Assembly: GCA_937952455.1 (NCBI GenBank)
Contig: CALFYU010000428.1
Span: forward strand, 1-7,098
Source of the DNA: an uncultured Planctomycetaceae bacterium
GTDB taxonomy: Bacteria; Planctomycetota; Planctomycetia; Planctomycetales; Planctomycetaceae
Direction: 5' to 3'
DNA: 7,098 nucleotides
Shown here: positions 5,309 through 7,098 of the stretch, in pieces
How positions within the stretch are numbered: position 1 is the stretch's first letter
How the letters are laid out: each line of letters opens with the position of its first letter
Program-made: the position numbers and the translations under genes
The notes under the pieces: model-generated
What the model was told of the DNA's origin: nothing
The model's input: the letters and a program-made list of their open reading frames with translations, nothing else
Databases searched by the model: none

Positions 5309-7098
5309 TCAATTCCTCGTTATCGTTTCATTGAGGTTCAAGATCGCACGCGCCACGGAGGTCCAGGCCGCCAATTCCGCCCGATCAACGTCCGCCGGCG
5401 GTTTGTGCATGCCGACCCCGGTCAGCTTCTCCGCCGCCGCGTGGTCTGCGGCAAAGCCGGCGCGGTGTTTTTCCAGCAAGTTCCGTAATAACTCCAATTC
5501 GCGTTCGTTGGCTCGGCGGGAGACGCCCATGGTCCAGGCCCAATTCAGCCGGTCTTCGTCCGTCTCGCCCCCGTCACGCAACATCCGCTCGGCGAAGGCC
5601 CGCGATGCTTCCACGAATGTTGGATCGTTTAGTAACGTCAACGCGGCCAACGGCGTGTTGGATAGGGGACGCTCGGCGGTGCACTCCTCGCGGCTGGGAG
5701 CGTCAAAGGCCAACAGCATGGGATGCAAAAACGTCCGCTGCCAATGCATGTAAACGCCGCGGTGGTACTGCAGGTCGCTGGTGTGATGACTGTAGGTCCG
5801 TTTGGGAAAATTGAGATACGCGTAATACCCGGCCGGTTGATACGGCCGGATCGGTTCGCCGCCGATCTCCTTGACCAACAATCCGCTGATTTCCAGGGCA
5901 GTATCGCGGACGAACTCCGCCTCGACGCGAAACCGCGATTGCCGGGCCAACAGTCGGTTCTGCGGATCGCGCCGCCGCAGTTCTTCGTTGTTCAACGAGG
6001 ATTGCCGGTACGTCGAGGACGTGACCATCAGCCGGACCATATGTTTGATATCCCAGCCGCTCTCCATGAATTCCACCGCCAGCCAGTCCAACAGTTCGGG
6101 ATGGCTCGGCCGTTCGCCCTGGGAGCCCAGGTCGTCCAGCACCGATGAGAGTCCGCGGCCAAAGAACAATTTCCATAGGCGATTTGTGAAGACCCGTGCC
6201 GTTTGTGGCTGGTCGCGGGACACGAGCCAACGGGCCAAATCGAGCCGCGTCGCCCGCTGGTCGCCGGTTGAGAGCGTACCCAGCGACGCCGGAATTGCCG
6301 GCTCAACGATTTCGCCCGATTCATCCATCCAGTCGCCGCGATGCAAAACCCGCATCACGCGCGGTTCGCCGCTGACCGGGCTGATCGTTTTGCGAATCGT
6401 TCCCAGTAACCGTTTTTGCCGCCGCTCGACGTCTGCCACGAGCGACTTCGCGGCGGCGAGTCGGTTTTGAAATTCCTCTTCGCGCGCGGATTCTTCAGTG
6501 GAAGGCTCCTCGCCGGGCTGTGTTTCACTCGCCGCTTCATTTTTCGCTGATTGAGCCTCTTCGAGTTGTTTCTGTTGAGCTTCCAACGCGCTCAGCGCGG
6601 TTCGCGCCTGAGCAAGTTCCGTTTCCAACTCGGTGAGCTGTCGCTGTTGTTCTTCAGTGGGCAACAGCAAATTCGCCTCCGGATTGGCGACCCCTTTTTG
6701 TTGGATGTCGGCGAAGAAGCTTGCGAAGCTGTAAAAGTCGCGCGTCGTGTAAGGGTCAAACTTGTGGTCGTGGCACTCGGCGCAACCCAGCGTGGCGCCC
6801 ATCCAGGCGACGGACGTCGTGCGGACGCGGTCGGCGGGGTATTGGGCGAGGTACTGCTTCGCCTGCGCGCCCGCTTCGTACAAGCGCATACGAACATAGC
6901 GTGCCCGCGCGGCGTTGCGCTCTTCACCTTCGACCGATGAGCCCATCAGCTTCTGCAAATGGGCCGGCTGCGTGAGCAGGAACAGCTCGTTGATCGCATG
7001 GATATCGACCTTCGCGATGCGCCCGACAAACACGACCAGTCGCAGGTGGCAAAGCAGTTGCAACACTTCATCGGTGTCGAGGACGCGGGCATGGGTCC
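5309..7098 (-). CDS. DUF1549/DUF1553 protein (planctomycete CxxCH type), 5' end outside the window
   Basis: The frame is open from the right edge to a TGA at 5309-5311, giving 595 visible residues. A GTG at 7064-7066 is internal: the frame stays open beyond it, and complete family members are usually about 700-1100 residues. In order: a hydrophobic segment of unclear homology (about 6945-7098), the end of the DUF1549 domain with EAGAQAKQYLAQY, DRVRTTSVAW and the motif GCAECHDHKFDP (CAECH codons at 6770-6784), a charged heptad-like coiled coil with an E/S-rich middle (about 6402-6657), then the DUF1553 domain (LARWLVSRDQPQTARVFTNR, LWKLFFGRGL, DDLGSQGERPSHPELLDWLA and so on) to the C-terminus. 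CxxCH suggests covalent haem, but histidine and cysteine could equally bind another cofactor. Such proteins are normally secreted; the signal would be upstream. The product probably works with the DUF1501 protein encoded next. Function is not established. Confidence 0.93.
   Translation of the reverse strand, partial: THARVLDTDEVLQLLCHLRLVVFVGRIAKVDIHAINELFLLTQPAHLQKLMGSSVEGEERNAARARYVRMRLYEAGAQAKQYLAQYPADRVRTTSVAWMGATLGCAECHDHKFDPYTTRDFYSFASFFADIQQKGVANPEANLLLPTEEQQRQLTELETELAQARTALSALEAQQKQLEEAQSAKNEAASETQPGEEPSTEESAREEEFQNRLAAAKSLVADVERRQKRLLGTIRKTISPVSGEPRVMRVLHRGDWMDESGEIVEPAIPASLGTLSTGDQRATRLDLARWLVSRDQPQTARVFTNRLWKLFFGRGLSSVLDDLGSQGERPSHPELLDWLAVEFMESGWDIKHMVRLMVTSSTYRQSSLNNEELRRRDPQNRLLARQSRFRVEAEFVRDTALEISGLLVKEIGGEPIRPYQPAGYYAYLNFPKRTYSHHTSDLQYHRGVYMHWQRTFLHPMLLAFDAPSREECTAERPLSNTPLAALTLLNDPTFVEASRAFAERMLRDGGETDEDRLNWAWTMGVSRRANERELELLRNLLEKHRAGFAADHAAAEKLTGVGMHKPPADVDRAELAAWTSVARAILNLNETITRN
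6402..6657 (-). other. Predicted coiled-coil linker inside the DUF1549/DUF1553 protein
   Basis: Between the CxxCH-bearing domain and DUF1553 lie about 85 residues rich in E, Q, A and L. The first half shows a heptad pattern (ELETELAQARTALSALEAQQ), the middle is acidic and proline-containing (GEEPSTEES), and a second helical run (NRLAAAKSLVADVERRQK) follows. This suggests two antiparallel helices joined by a flexible turn. Linkers of this kind are common and variable in the family. Confidence 0.6.

Noticed and set aside
5871..6470. Plus-strand open frame of 199 codons opposite DUF1553
   Set aside because: Serine/arginine-rich shadow of the DUF1553 coding sequence; no domain and no ribosome site.

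Overview
The window looks like a chromosomal segment of a GC-rich planctomycete. The main reason is two families that are expanded and typically paired in that phylum: DUF1501 proteins (two copies, one at each end) and a DUF1549/DUF1553 protein with a CxxCH haem-type motif. Gene starts mix ATG and GTG, and most have recognisable Shine-Dalgarno sequences. I see no rRNA, tRNA, CRISPR array, transposase or phage gene. This is mostly ordinary chromosomal content, not an obvious undescribed system.

Layout. From 1 to 1152 (+) is the 3' part of a DUF1501 gene that begins before the window. A 259-base intergenic stretch with a good sigma70-like promoter leads to a two-CBS-domain protein (1412-1882, +). 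A 129-base gap between convergent genes holds a near-palindrome, a decayed second copy of the last 13 codons of the CBS gene including its stop, and a small hairpin. Then follow minus-strand genes, read right to left: a DUF2007-type protein with two membrane segments (2012-2512), a VOC/glyoxalase-fold protein (2599-3033) translationally coupled to a DUF1805 protein (3033-3377), and a cold-shock protein (3512-3709). The cold-shock gene has its own promoter, a structured leader and a clear intrinsic terminator. From 3868 to the right edge is a minus-strand pair: DUF1549/DUF1553 (5309-7098, 5' end outside the window) followed after one base by a Tat-exported DUF1501 protein (3868-5307).

How they work together. 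The DUF1549/DUF1553-DUF1501 pair is almost certainly one transcriptional unit whose products act outside the cytoplasm; its biochemical role is not established. The DUF1805 and VOC genes form a two-gene cassette with a TAATG stop/start overlap. The cold-shock gene is a self-contained unit. The CBS protein is probably a small adenine-nucleotide-sensing module with no enzyme partner visible here.

The most interesting signals are the decayed in-frame duplicate of the CBS gene's 3' end (1927-1976), the near-palindrome between the two copies, the competing stems in the cold-shock leader, and an atypical hydrophobic stretch at the right edge where the usual DUF1549 sequence is not recognisable.
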